64,000 nucleotides of DNA. Source: Anaerolineae bacterium (lineage in GTDB: Bacteria; Chloroflexota; Anaerolineae; Aggregatilineales; Phototrophicaceae). The notes beneath the pieces are model-generated. The model did no database searches. It had not been told where the DNA came from and saw only the letters and a program-made list of their open reading frames with translations. Below are positions 43,910-52,332 of the stretch, in pieces; the stretch's first letter is position 1, and each line of letters begins with the position of its first letter. Both the position numbers and the translations under genes were made by a program. The DNA lies in NCBI GenBank assembly GCA_017303635.1, contig JAFLCG010000011.1, positions 124,001 to 188,000 on the forward strand, in the 5' to 3' direction.

Positions 43910-46398
43910 GAGTTTCCCTCCTGTGCGGGTGTGGCTGGCCCGCTTTCCGATTGATGAGATTGAGAATGTGAGTCTTCGACATCATCCCAGCCCAGCATCA
44001 TGGCTTTGATGTTGGCGACCGGGGTATGACCTGTCGTGGTCAGGTAGACATGCATAACGATGAAGGTAGCGAACGCCCATGCGACCAGCGTATGGAACGG
44101 GGCCAGGAATCCCAGCCCGCCCAGTTGAGCGGTCAGGTCTGGGAAGCGTTGTGCTCCCCACATCAGCGCACCGGTGATGATTTGCAGGGGCAACAGGACA
44201 TTCAGAATGCCCAGATAGGTAATCTGTTGTAAGGGGTTCATCTTCCGTTCAGGAGTTTTCTCAAATGGATGTGGATCGCCCCGGAAGATGCCACGCAGAT
44301 AGTACAGCGCCTGGCTCACAGCCTGATCGAAGAACCCGTATGGGCGCGGAAGGAACTGGCGGATTTCTCCACTTACCAGGTGATAGACGAGTGCAAAGGC
44401 GGCGTTGATGACGAGGACCAGCGCCAGTGCATTGTGGACGAGCACCACTGCCTGGAAGCCGAACATGCTGAAGGTTTCCGGGTTGTGGATGACCATCCCG
44501 GTGAAGAGGAGGCCGAAGATCATGGCAGTTTGCAGCCAGTGCCAGGCCCGTTCGTAGATGCTGTACATATAGACTTGGTGGATTGCTGCTGTTTTATGGC
44601 TGCCTTGGCGACGACTGGCAACGGCTCGCAGCAGTGCGTGAATGCTGACGCCAAGAGCGACACCCAGGAAGGCTAGTGCCCCCGCCCAATTGATCCAGTC
44701 CACACTGTTGTGACCGAGGATGTACAGGTTGACCAACGCCGTATTGGCGGGCGCAGCGGCCAGGTTCGGCTGGAAGTAGGTCTTCCCATCTACTCCGTTG
44801 ACCAGTGACCCATTAAGGTTATGATCGGTGCTCACCAGGGTTAGGTCGGTGCCACCCATTGACCCCTGACCTAACGAGATCGGTGCTGCCACGCGGGAAT
44901 TATCTGCATGGCAGGCAGTGCAGTCGCCCAGCGCCCATTCGCCGCCGATGACGTTGTGATGGATGGCATACGACTGCACATCGGCTGTGATGCGCGGTTC
45001 CGTGATGCCCTGTTCACGCAGTCGGCTGGCGATGAACTCTGTTTTCTCTGGTGTGTCCAGCGCCAACTCGGCATCGCTGAGTTCACCATCGCCATCACGG
45101 TCAAACGCGGCGATCACCTCAGGAGCATAGTCGCTTCCTGTCAACCATGCTGCTTGAAGTGCCGCCTCACTGACCGGGGTGCCGTCGCTTGCGACCCAGT
45201 ACCATCGGCTGACCAGATTGTAGGGGGCCATCCGGGTTGCGCCGTCGTTGCCCACTGTCGCTAGCTCAATGGGTTGGAAGCCGGTGAGCAGTGTTCCATC
45301 CGTCCCACGATACGTGCTGACTGGAGAACCGTCGGCATGTAGTGCTGTCCAGTTGATGCTCTCCAGTGCCGGGCCGTAGAGTGTCGGTACATGACAAGTT
45401 TCACAGGCTACGGCATCGAAGTGCCGTTCGGCGTAAGGCAGCCAGCTATGTGTGTTGATCGACTCGTGACATGAGTCGCATGATCGTTCCGATCCGCTGA
45501 AACCGGATTCTTGTGCGCCATCGGAGTTTGCCAGTCGATGGAGCGGCTGGTGCAGATACTCGCCGAAGTCCATGCGGCGCGGATCAAACTGTAGATGCTC
45601 TGGGCCGGTACTGGCAGGGGTTGTGTCATACACCGGATTGTTCAGTGCATAGTGGCAGTCAGTGCAGCCAACCAACCGCTGCGAATGCACATCCCACACG
45701 CGGGTAAGGTCTTCTTTATCCGCCACATTGAGTGCGCTGTTGCTGATTCGCTGTGGTGAAAAGACCTGCCCGCGCAGCAGCGTTTCCCAACCGCCTTCGC
45801 CCTCGGTCAGTGTGAGTGGGGTTTGCCCATCGCTGTGGACGGTACCGTGGCATTGTCCGCAGTTAGCGTCGCTGGGGTCTTGGATTCGCAGCAGCGTCGG
45901 GTCAACTGTACCATCCGCCTGGAAAGCTGTTTCACTCCACTGCCACTGACCATTGTCGTCCGTGATGATGCCTGTCGAGCGTAGGGTTGCGCTGCTGGCC
46001 CATTCGGATTGACCATTGTCCAGCACGCTCAAGCGAGCTGCGTTATCAGGTTGGTTGAGGTGGCACATGAAGCAGTTGGTTTCAACGCCGCTGGCCTCGG
46101 CTGAGGTGAACGGTGCTGCATCTTGCCGGACTGACCGGAGCGCTCCATCAGCATGACTGCTGTTGGCGGCGATGAATGTCGTATCGTGGCAGTCGCCGCA
46201 GGTGGTCATGGCGGAAACCGGCTTGCCCGAAGTCTGAACGGGTACACCATCTGCATCCAGCAGCCTGATCGCTGGATGGAAAGAAGGATTGGTCTGGGCG
46301 TGAGTGACATCGGTTGTGAGCAGCAGGAAGCCCAATACCAGTGACAGACTGCCGATCAAAAAGAGTAGAGGGATGAGATAGCGTCGTAAGGTGTTCAT
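43906..46398 (-). CDS. Heptaheme cytochrome c fused to membrane cytochrome b
   Basis: The product of about 830 residues has a signal/anchor segment (7-29), then an exported part with seven CXXCH haem sites (first Cys at 67, 109, 180, 245, 307, 332, 493). Between sites 6 and 7 lies a canonical 12-residue EF-hand loop, DRDGDGELSDAE (433-444). The C-terminal part (about 560-800) has five membrane segments resembling the cytochrome b subunits of formate dehydrogenase and thiosulfate reductase, with candidate haem ligands in RAWHWLQ, VLVHNAL, APFHTLV and VMHVYL. The fusion could pass electrons between the quinone pool and the octaheme protein encoded just upstream. Start ATG 46398 overlaps that gene by four bases; the open frame to 46458 is not needed. 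Confidence 0.9.
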   Translation of the reverse strand: MNTLRRYLIPLLFLIGSLSLVLGFLLLTTDVTHAQTNPSFHPAIRLLDADGVPVQTSGKPVSAMTTCGDCHDTTFIAANSSHADGALRSVRQDAAPFTSAEASGVETNCFMCHLNQPDNAARLSVLDNGQSEWASSATLRSTGIITDDNGQWQWSETAFQADGTVDPTLLRIQDPSDANCGQCHGTVHSDGQTPLTLTEGEGGWETLLRGQVFSPQRISNSALNVADKEDLTRVWDVHSQRLVGCTDCHYALNNPVYDTTPASTGPEHLQFDPRRMDFGEYLHQPLHRLANSDGAQESGFSGSERSCDSCHESINTHSWLPYAERHFDAVACETCHVPTLYGPALESINWTALHADGSPVSTYRGTDGTLLTGFQPIELATVGNDGATRMAPYNLVSRWYWVASDGTPVSEAALQAAWLTGSDYAPEVIAAFDRDGDGELSDAELALDTPEKTEFIASRLREQGITEPRITADVQSYAIHHNVIGGEWALGDCTACHADNSRVAAPISLGQGSMGGTDLTLVSTDHNLNGSLVNGVDGKTYFQPNLAAAPANTALVNLYILGHNSVDWINWAGALAFLGVALGVSIHALLRAVASRRQGSHKTAAIHQVYMYSIYERAWHWLQTAMIFGLLFTGMVIHNPETFSMFGFQAVVLVHNALALVLVINAAFALVYHLVSGEIRQFLPRPYGFFDQAVSQALYYLRGIFRGDPHPFEKTPERKMNPLQQITYLGILNVLLPLQIITGALMWGAQRFPDLTAQLGGLGFLAPFHTLVAWAFATFIVMHVYLTTTGHTPVANIKAMMLGWDDVEDSHSQSHQSESGPATPAQEGNS

Positions 46399-47834
46399 TG
46401 GGTGATGCTCCTCCCGCCCCAGACCATCGGATCGCCGTAGTAGCCCAGCGCCTGCCAATCGAAGCGACCGTTATCGCTATGGCAATCAGCGCAGGTCAGC
46501 GCATTAGATGCTGGCTGCACCATATGGGTCAGCGGCCAGTACATTTGTGTATCCGCAAAGCCATAGTTGCCGCTGTACGGAATACCTGCTGCTGCCGCGC
46601 CGCTTGCCAGTGCCGAGTTCCAATCGAAGGTTGTCCAGTAACCGCCTTCGCCCGCTGTCGTCGGCTGGAGCAGGATGTTATTGACGGTGTCATACGGTTG
46701 CCGGGCATTATGAATCTTGAAGGGGAAAATCACCGATAGCGGATCATCAATCCCGCCTAGCGGTTGATCCAGTACAGTTGGTGCCGTGGCATCGATCGGG
46801 TCGCCTATCAGGTAACGCTGGGCCGTACCGTTGTACCAGGTGTAATTCGGTTGGTAGTCGAGTGTGGTCATGAATTCGCCACGCGTTTGTAGGTACTGTC
46901 CCGGCACATTCGCCCGGTTGAGATCCCCAGCCAGCGACCAGTCCCACACAATGCGCGTGGGGTCACGCAGCGCCACCGTCGGGATATGGCAGGTCTGGCA
47001 GGCGACGGTGTCTACATGGGCTGAGATACGCTCATCAGTATGCAGCGTGGTTTCATGGCAGTCTGTACAGGCGATCTGGTTGGTATTGTCGACGCTGACC
47101 GAGATTGATCGACCCGCAATCTGATGGTGTTCGGTCTGGTGGCAGTCAATGCATTGGAAGTCCAGCCGTCCCATGTGCACATCCAGATTTTCCGAGGGGA
47201 AGTACAGGCTGGAGTCGAGATCGCCATGTTTGACGCCGTTGCCCCCTCCGCCATTGAAGTGGCAGCTTCCGCAGTTCGAGCGGGTGGGTGATCCCACACT
47301 TTGGGCTGCTGCTAGCAGATCAACACCTTCTGCCGGCAAACCTTCCTGGGCTTTGACGTAACTGCCGGATTGGTCATGGCAGACCAGGCAATCGACATTG
47401 CCAGTGTTGCTGAAGTCGAATTCTTCTTCTGCTCCCCAGCCATAACCAGCATGGCAGCGGGTACAGTCTTCTTCATTCGATTGGATGCCGATACAGAAGT
47501 TATTGATGAGGTTTGCTTTGCCGATCGAGACGGGTTCATCCCGCCAGTCGACAGTGACTGGCTCGCTCTGCCAGGTCCAATGCGTCGTCTGTGCGACTTC
47601 ATTGGCGGCTTCTTCATGGCAGGTCAGGCAGGCTGCGGTCACTTCCGGGCCAGTGTTGAACGGGCCGGACAACAGATCAGCATGATTGACATGGGTTGAC
47701 CGGGTAGGAACGTTGGCCCACGGGTCGGGCGATGTGAGGCGTAATGGCGAAAGCGCCAACCAGATGACGCCGATGACGACCGAGGCTGTCCCAAATAGCC
47801 CCAGTAGCCAGATATATTTGGAGGATCGCAGCAT
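46395..47834 (-). CDS. Octaheme c-type cytochrome, tetrathionate reductase family (OTR-like)
   Basis: The 479-residue product has an N-terminal membrane/signal segment and eight CXXCH sites (first Cys at 69, 124, 149, 188, 228, 256, 279, 448). The opening HVNHADLLSGPFNTGPEV followed by CLTCHEEAA and THWTW is characteristic of the octaheme tetrathionate reductase family. The Shewanella enzyme reduces tetrathionate, nitrite and hydroxylamine in vitro; the natural substrate is debated. Co-transcription with YeeE genes favours a sulfur compound here. GGAG lies upstream of ATG 47834; ArsR is encoded 46 bases before. Confidence 0.92.
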   Translation of the reverse strand: MLRSSKYIWLLGLFGTASVVIGVIWLALSPLRLTSPDPWANVPTRSTHVNHADLLSGPFNTGPEVTAACLTCHEEAANEVAQTTHWTWQSEPVTVDWRDEPVSIGKANLINNFCIGIQSNEEDCTRCHAGYGWGAEEEFDFSNTGNVDCLVCHDQSGSYVKAQEGLPAEGVDLLAAAQSVGSPTRSNCGSCHFNGGGGNGVKHGDLDSSLYFPSENLDVHMGRLDFQCIDCHQTEHHQIAGRSISVSVDNTNQIACTDCHETTLHTDERISAHVDTVACQTCHIPTVALRDPTRIVWDWSLAGDLNRANVPGQYLQTRGEFMTTLDYQPNYTWYNGTAQRYLIGDPIDATAPTVLDQPLGGIDDPLSVIFPFKIHNARQPYDTVNNILLQPTTAGEGGYWTTFDWNSALASGAAAAGIPYSGNYGFADTQMYWPLTHMVQPASNALTCADCHSDNGRFDWQALGYYGDPMVWGGRSITQ

Positions 47835-47880
47835 AAAAACAACTCCACGAAAATGGCGCGAAGTTGTGGCGCACTTGCCT

Positions 47881-48204
47881 TTATGGCAAAGCTGTGGCGC
47901 GGCGTTCCAGGGTGTCGCGCAGGAGCTGTCGCATCAGGTTCAGTACATCAATCAATCGAGGGTCAGCCAATCGGTAAACCACCGCTGGCCCCTGACGGTC
48001 TGCGATGACTAGGGCACGTTCTCGTAGCACGGTTAAGTGCCGGGAGACGGTCGGTTGGGGCATCTCCAGGAGTTCCGCCAATGCGGAAACATGGCGCGGT
48101 TGCTCATGTAGCGCGTACAGGATTTGGATGCGTTTGACATCGCCAACCGCCTGGCAAATCTGTTCGTGTAGCAGTTGCAGTTCGTCTGTTCCGGGGATGC
48201 TCAT
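47881..48204 (-). CDS. ArsR family transcriptional regulator
   Basis: The 107-residue product is a winged-helix ArsR protein: AVGDVKRIQILYALHEQP, then the recognition helix MPQPTVSRHLTVLRERALV and the wing RQGPAVVYRLAD. It has a single Cys (17), so it has neither the CxC metal site of ArsR nor the two-Cys switch of SqrR/BigR. What it senses is unclear. It heads the octaheme/heptaheme/YeeE operon, and a dyad at 48222-48239 just upstream is its likely operator. GGAG precedes the ATG by ten bases. Confidence 0.92.
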   Translation of the reverse strand: MSIPGTDELQLLHEQICQAVGDVKRIQILYALHEQPRHVSALAELLEMPQPTVSRHLTVLRERALVIADRQGPAVVYRLADPRLIDVLNLMRQLLRDTLERRATALP

Positions 48205-48221
48205 GCAGCAGCTTCTCCACC

Positions 48222-48239
48222 TATTCGCATATCCGAATA
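48222..48239. promoter_or_regulatory. Probable ArsR operator
   Basis: TATTCGCATATCCGAATA has perfect six-base arms TATTCG and CGAATA around six bases. The arm sequence and spacing resemble ArsR/SmtB-family sites. It lies 18 bases before the ArsR start and between the divergent ArsR and DUF2202 genes, so it could control both. Confidence 0.65.
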
Positions 48240-48480
48240 CATCCGTAGTGTCCCACGCTTGAGTACTTGCCTACAGTGACATTCCTCACCCCTGGGGATG
48301 ACAGGTATCCCAGTCTGTACCGGATATGACGGAACAGACCAATCAAACCAATTCACCGGAAACTGGAATCCGATACAGATTAGCTACACAACCACGACAC
48401 AGCATCTACATACTTTCTACATATCTGGCTTCTATCGTAGTAGTCAATCGATAGCCAATGACGATACAGGAGCAAGTAAG

Positions 48481-49158
48481 ATGAACGCGAAACGGATTGG
48501 GATCATGGTTCTGGTTGTGGTAGCAATTTTTGCCCTTGCCCTGAGCGTAGTGGGTGCTCAGGATAACTCGGGTAATGGGTACGGGAATGGAAACGGCAAT
48601 CAGACAGGAAACGGCTATGGGCAGGGTAGTGCTAATCGGAATGGGTCAGCCAACCAGCCCGGCCAGACCGCTGGAAATGGTGTCGGTTATCAGGGCGGAC
48701 GGAACCCGGATGCCGCTTTTGGGATGGGACTCCATCAGAACCTGCCTGCGGCGACCGTCGATGTCCTTCCTCCCGAAGTCGTCGATCTCATGATTGCTGG
48801 TTGGTTGGATGAACAGCATGCTTATGCCGTCTACGGCGTGATCATGGACGAATTTGGCGATGTGCGTCCATTCGTGAATATTCAACGCAGTGAAACGCAG
48901 CATATTGCCGCCTGGGAATACCTCTTTGATCGCTATGGGATTGAAGTCCCGGCAGTACCAAGCTTCGACCTGCCGGCCTTCAGCAGCGTGACCGATGCCT
49001 GCGTGGCAGGTGCGGCGACCGAGAGCGTGAACTTCGAACTGTACGATACCATGTTGGCGACTTTCGAACCGTACCCTGACCTGATGCAAGTGGCTCAATC
49101 ACTGCGCGATGCGTCGGAATTCAATCACCTGCCTGCACTGGAACAATGTGCCGGGTAA
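48481..49158 (+). CDS. DUF2202 ferritin-like exported protein
   Basis: The product of about 225 residues has a signal peptide (MNAKRIGIMVLVVVAIFALA, cut after VGA), a Gly/Asn/Gln-rich linker (about 28-75) and a four-helix DUF2202 domain: LDEQHAYAVYGVIMDEFGDV and IQRSETQHIAAWEYLFDRYGI. The Glu and His residues (E-H in EQHA, E-T-Q-H) fit a ferritin-like metal site, but activity is unproven. The start has GGAG seven or so bases upstream; the frame is open further to 48298 without support. It diverges from the ArsR operon. Confidence 0.83.
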   Translation: MNAKRIGIMVLVVVAIFALALSVVGAQDNSGNGYGNGNGNQTGNGYGQGSANRNGSANQPGQTAGNGVGYQGGRNPDAAFGMGLHQNLPAATVDVLPPEVVDLMIAGWLDEQHAYAVYGVIMDEFGDVRPFVNIQRSETQHIAAWEYLFDRYGIEVPAVPSFDLPAFSSVTDACVAGAATESVNFELYDTMLATFEPYPDLMQVAQSLRDASEFNHLPALEQCAG

Positions 49159-49177
49159 CCATCAGGCAACTAGTTCA

Positions 49178-49206
49178 AGGGCTGCGGAGTAAGGCTCCGC
49201 AGCCCT
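49178..49206 (+). terminator. Terminator-like hairpin
   Basis: Perfect twelve-base arms AGGGCTGCGGAG (49178-49189) and CTCCGCAGCCCT (49195-49206) lie 20 bases after the DUF2202 stop. Only a short CATTGTG follows, so the T-run is weak. Confidence 0.7.
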
Positions 49207-49283
49207 CATTGTGTCTGGATAGCAGGCTCGCTACTCGGACGTACAGACAGATAACCGATCAGGCACTCAGAGAGGATGTAAGC

Positions 49284-49970
49284 ATGGCGCACAAGATCTT
49301 GGTTGCTGATGATGAGCAGGCTCTCTTAGATACAGTGCGAGCTTACTTGATTGAGGCCGGTTTACAGGTGGTCACAGCGCGTAATGGGCACGAAGCCGTT
49401 TTTGCCTTTCGTCACGAAAGTCCTGCCCTGGTGATTCTGGATGTGATGATGCCGGAGATGGACGGTTGGGATGCGGCCCGCCTGATTCGCAAAGAAAGCC
49501 AGGTGCCAATCGTTTTTCTGACCGCCCGTGTCGATGATATTGACCACGTCACTGGCCTGGAGATTGGCGCGGATGACTACCTCACCAAGCCCTTTAGCCC
49601 TCGTGTATTGGTCGCACATGTGCGGGCGCTTTTAAGACGCATTTATGGCGACCTGGGCACAGTGAATCCGGTCTGGCAGGTCGGGGAACTAGAAGTCAAC
49701 AGTGAAACCCGCCAGGTCACCTGTGCCGGTACCCGAATTGAACTGACACCGACCGAGTTCGAACTGTTGGCGACCTTAATCGCTCGTCCTGGGCGTGTCT
49801 TTACCCGTCTGGAATTGTTGGATCGCCTTCAGGGACAGAGCTTTGCAGCGTTCGAGCGGGCGATTGATGTGCATATCAAAAACCTCCGGGCCAAAGTCGA
49901 ACCGAACCCCCATGAACCCGAATATATTGAAACAGTCTTTGGCGTTGGTTACCGAATGCGGGAGGCCTGA
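49284..49970 (+). CDS. OmpR-family response regulator
   Basis: The product of about 228 residues has a receiver domain (ILVADDEQALLDTV, phospho-acceptor Asp in VILDVMMPEMDGWD, TAR, and Lys in DDYLTKPFSP) and a winged-helix output domain (ELTPTEFELLATLIARPGRVFTRLELL). ATG 49284 has GAGAGGA upstream. Its partner kinase is probably the one at 50939-52318, separated from it by an SDR gene. Confidence 0.93.
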   Translation: MAHKILVADDEQALLDTVRAYLIEAGLQVVTARNGHEAVFAFRHESPALVILDVMMPEMDGWDAARLIRKESQVPIVFLTARVDDIDHVTGLEIGADDYLTKPFSPRVLVAHVRALLRRIYGDLGTVNPVWQVGELEVNSETRQVTCAGTRIELTPTEFELLATLIARPGRVFTRLELLDRLQGQSFAAFERAIDVHIKNLRAKVEPNPHEPEYIETVFGVGYRMREA

Positions 49971-50103
49971 TGATCTGCCGGTTGTTGCTTTCATCGGAAT
50001 TGATTGAGCGATCAAGGGGCAATACAATCAACGTCTTCAGGTGTGGAATGGCTTTCTACCTGAAACCGCGAATATGTGGAATTCATAGATCGGATAATGT
50101 GGA

Positions 50104-50862
50104 ATGAGAAAAGATGTACTGGTTACGGGTGCTGGTTCTGGCATTGGCCGAGCGATTGCCAAAACCTTAGCCAATAATGATTTTGATTTGGTCTTGGTTG
50201 GAAGAAACAGAGACGCTTTAGAACAAACAAAGTCCACTCTAAAGCCATCATCGAACCATCGTTTGCTAATCGCTGATATCCGAGATGCTCACGCAATCCG
50301 GCATGGTCTACTTGAAATAAAGCCAAGTCTGTTTGGTGTCATCGCCAATGCTGGATTGGGTGGGGAAAACCATTATGGCGACAATGATAATTGGCAAAAT
50401 ATCATTGATACGAATCTGACAGGTACCTATCTCTTGGTACAGGAATCGCTTCCATACTTTATGCCAAAAGAGCAGGGCTTTCGGCATATCATCATTATTT
50501 CGTCAATACTCGCCCGATTGGGCGTTCCTGGCTACTCCGCCTATTGTGCATCAAAGGCCGGTTTGCTTGGTTTAATGCGATCTTGGGCAGCCGAATATGC
50601 GTCTCAGAAAATTCTGGTCAATGCACTCTGTCCTGGTTGGGTAAAGACGGAGATGGCGACTCAAGGACTAGAAACCTTTGCTGAGAAATCAGGGAAATCC
50701 TACGAGACCATTTATCAGGAACAAATGGATCAAGTGCTATTGGGGAAAATGAGCGAACCTGAAGAAATCGCAGAATTAGTCAACTTCCTGGTTTCTCCGT
50801 TGCAAACGTCCATCACCGGGCAGGCCTTGGACATAAACAATGGCGCGGTAATGCCCGCCTGA
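50104..50862 (+). CDS. Short-chain dehydrogenase/reductase
   Basis: The 252-residue product has the SDR cofactor motif VTGAGSGIGRAIA, NAG (in VIANAGLGG), the catalytic Ser-Tyr-Lys (IISSILA, YSAYCASKAG) and the family end TGQALDINNGAVM. The reaction is probably NAD(P)-dependent oxidation or reduction of an alcohol/ketone; substrate unknown. Its codons are visibly more AT-rich than those of the flanking genes, and it separates a response regulator from a sensor kinase, which suggests acquisition by transfer. TGTGGAAT occurs three times in the 65 bases up to its start (50042, 50075, 50098). Confidence 0.9.
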   Translation: MRKDVLVTGAGSGIGRAIAKTLANNDFDLVLVGRNRDALEQTKSTLKPSSNHRLLIADIRDAHAIRHGLLEIKPSLFGVIANAGLGGENHYGDNDNWQNIIDTNLTGTYLLVQESLPYFMPKEQGFRHIIIISSILARLGVPGYSAYCASKAGLLGLMRSWAAEYASQKILVNALCPGWVKTEMATQGLETFAEKSGKSYETIYQEQMDQVLLGKMSEPEEIAELVNFLVSPLQTSITGQALDINNGAVMPA

Positions 50863-50938
50863 TACACCCCGATGGGCTAGATTCGGATAACCCTTCTATA
50901 AACCCGAAGGGATCGTCGTGCCGGATGTGGGAGATCCA

Positions 50939-52318
50939 ATGAACCGCTTATCGGTGCGTTTATCCCTGGCTTTTTTGCTCACTGCCTGGCTTGGCATTGG
51001 TGCGATGGTGCTGGTCGTCCAGCGTACCCTTGAAACCGGCTTTCGGCAGTATCTGACCTCCAGGGATAGTCAGGTTAATCCTGAACAAGTCACGCGTCTG
51101 GAAGCCTACTTTGCCGCCAATGGGACGTGGGTAAATGCGGGAAGTGTCCTGTCTGGACGTGGAGGCGGCGGCAGCGGAAGCAACCAGGGTGCAATTATTC
51201 TGGTTGCCGACTTGGATGGGCAGGTCGTTGCCGCCACTGCGTCCAGTCGCATCGGTACAACTCTTTCATCTGACATGCTGGCATCTGCAACCGCCCTGAC
51301 AGTAGAAGGTAGTCAGGTGGGCTGGTTGTTCCGCGAGTCGCCGGGTCTTCAGGCGCTGGGGGCAGCGGAACTTGCTTTTCTGAATGAAGCCAATCGGTGG
51401 TTCACATTAGCCGGTATAGGTGCAACCGTGCTTGCGTTGGTAGTCGGAGTGCTGCTTGCTTGGAGTTTGGCTCGCCCGCTGCGCGATCTCACCCACGCGG
51501 TTCAGGATTTGTCGGTTGGTCAACTGGGGCGGCAGGTGGAAACGCGTGGAAGCATCGAAGTGCAGGCGCTCGCCGTCGCGTTTAACCGGCTGTCGACCGC
51601 GCTCGCCGAGGTCGAAGCCTTGCGACAGCGCATGGCCGCCGCTGTTGCCCATGAACTGCGAACCCCAGTGAGTATTCTCCGCGGGCATCTGGAGGCCATG
51701 CTGGACGGTCTTTATCCCGCCGATAGCGCCCATATTGCCACAGCCTATGATCAGACTCTTCATCTTGCCCATCTGGTCGAAGACTTGCGTGTTCTGACCC
51801 TGGCTGAAGCCAAACAACTCCCATTGGAATTTGCTCGGTTGCAACCTGCCATCCTGGTCAATCAGGTGTTGGATGCTTTTGAACCCCTCACTTTAGATTC
51901 TGATATTCGGCTTTCTCGCAATCTAATGGAGTCATTGCCGGACGTCCGTGCTGATTCAACCCGTATTCGGCAGGTAATGACGAACCTCATGACCAATGCC
52001 CTGCGCCACACACCAGCGGGAGGCAGCATTTCGGTGCAGGTGCTGAAGGTGCCGTCTGGGGTTCGCTTCTGTGTGGAAAACACAGGCAGTAGCTTGAACT
52101 CAATCGAAATGGAGCGCGTCTTCCAACCATTCTGGCGTGCCGAATCGGCCCGTGAACGCGATAGCGGTGGTAGTGGTTTGGGTTTAGCGATCAGTCGCGA
52201 AATCATTCGCCTGCATGGTGGGACAATCGAGGTGGAAAGTCTAGTTCAGGGCGTCCGTTTTAGTTTTACGCTGCCTGCTCAGGCCGCTGAACCGCTGACA
52301 AAAAGGGGAGGCTCATAG
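50939..52318 (+). CDS. Sensor histidine kinase (HAMP, HisKA, HATPase)
   Basis: The product of about 459 residues has a membrane segment near residues 7-30, a short external domain with a Gly/Ser loop, a second membrane segment (about 160-185) and a HAMP linker (ARPLRDLTHAVQDLSVG). The H-box is AAVAHELRTPVSILRGHLE; N-box MTNLMTNALRHTPAGG and G-boxes SGGSGLGLAISREI form the ATPase. It would phosphorylate the OmpR-type regulator encoded 970 bases upstream. ATG 50939 has GGGAGA six bases upstream. Confidence 0.93.
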   Translation: MNRLSVRLSLAFLLTAWLGIGAMVLVVQRTLETGFRQYLTSRDSQVNPEQVTRLEAYFAANGTWVNAGSVLSGRGGGGSGSNQGAIILVADLDGQVVAATASSRIGTTLSSDMLASATALTVEGSQVGWLFRESPGLQALGAAELAFLNEANRWFTLAGIGATVLALVVGVLLAWSLARPLRDLTHAVQDLSVGQLGRQVETRGSIEVQALAVAFNRLSTALAEVEALRQRMAAAVAHELRTPVSILRGHLEAMLDGLYPADSAHIATAYDQTLHLAHLVEDLRVLTLAEAKQLPLEFARLQPAILVNQVLDAFEPLTLDSDIRLSRNLMESLPDVRADSTRIRQVMTNLMTNALRHTPAGGSISVQVLKVPSGVRFCVENTGSSLNSIEMERVFQPFWRAESARERDSGGSGLGLAISREIIRLHGGTIEVESLVQGVRFSFTLPAQAAEPLTKRGGS

Positions 52319-52326
52319 TCCTCCCC
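52305..52326. terminator. Bidirectional terminator hairpin
   Basis: Arms GGGGAGG (52305-52311) and CCTCCCC (52320-52326) enclose the stop codon of the histidine kinase gene. AAAAA precedes it on the plus strand, giving a T-run on the minus strand for the convergent NrfD gene. Confidence 0.7.
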
Positions 52327-52332
52327 GGTCGA

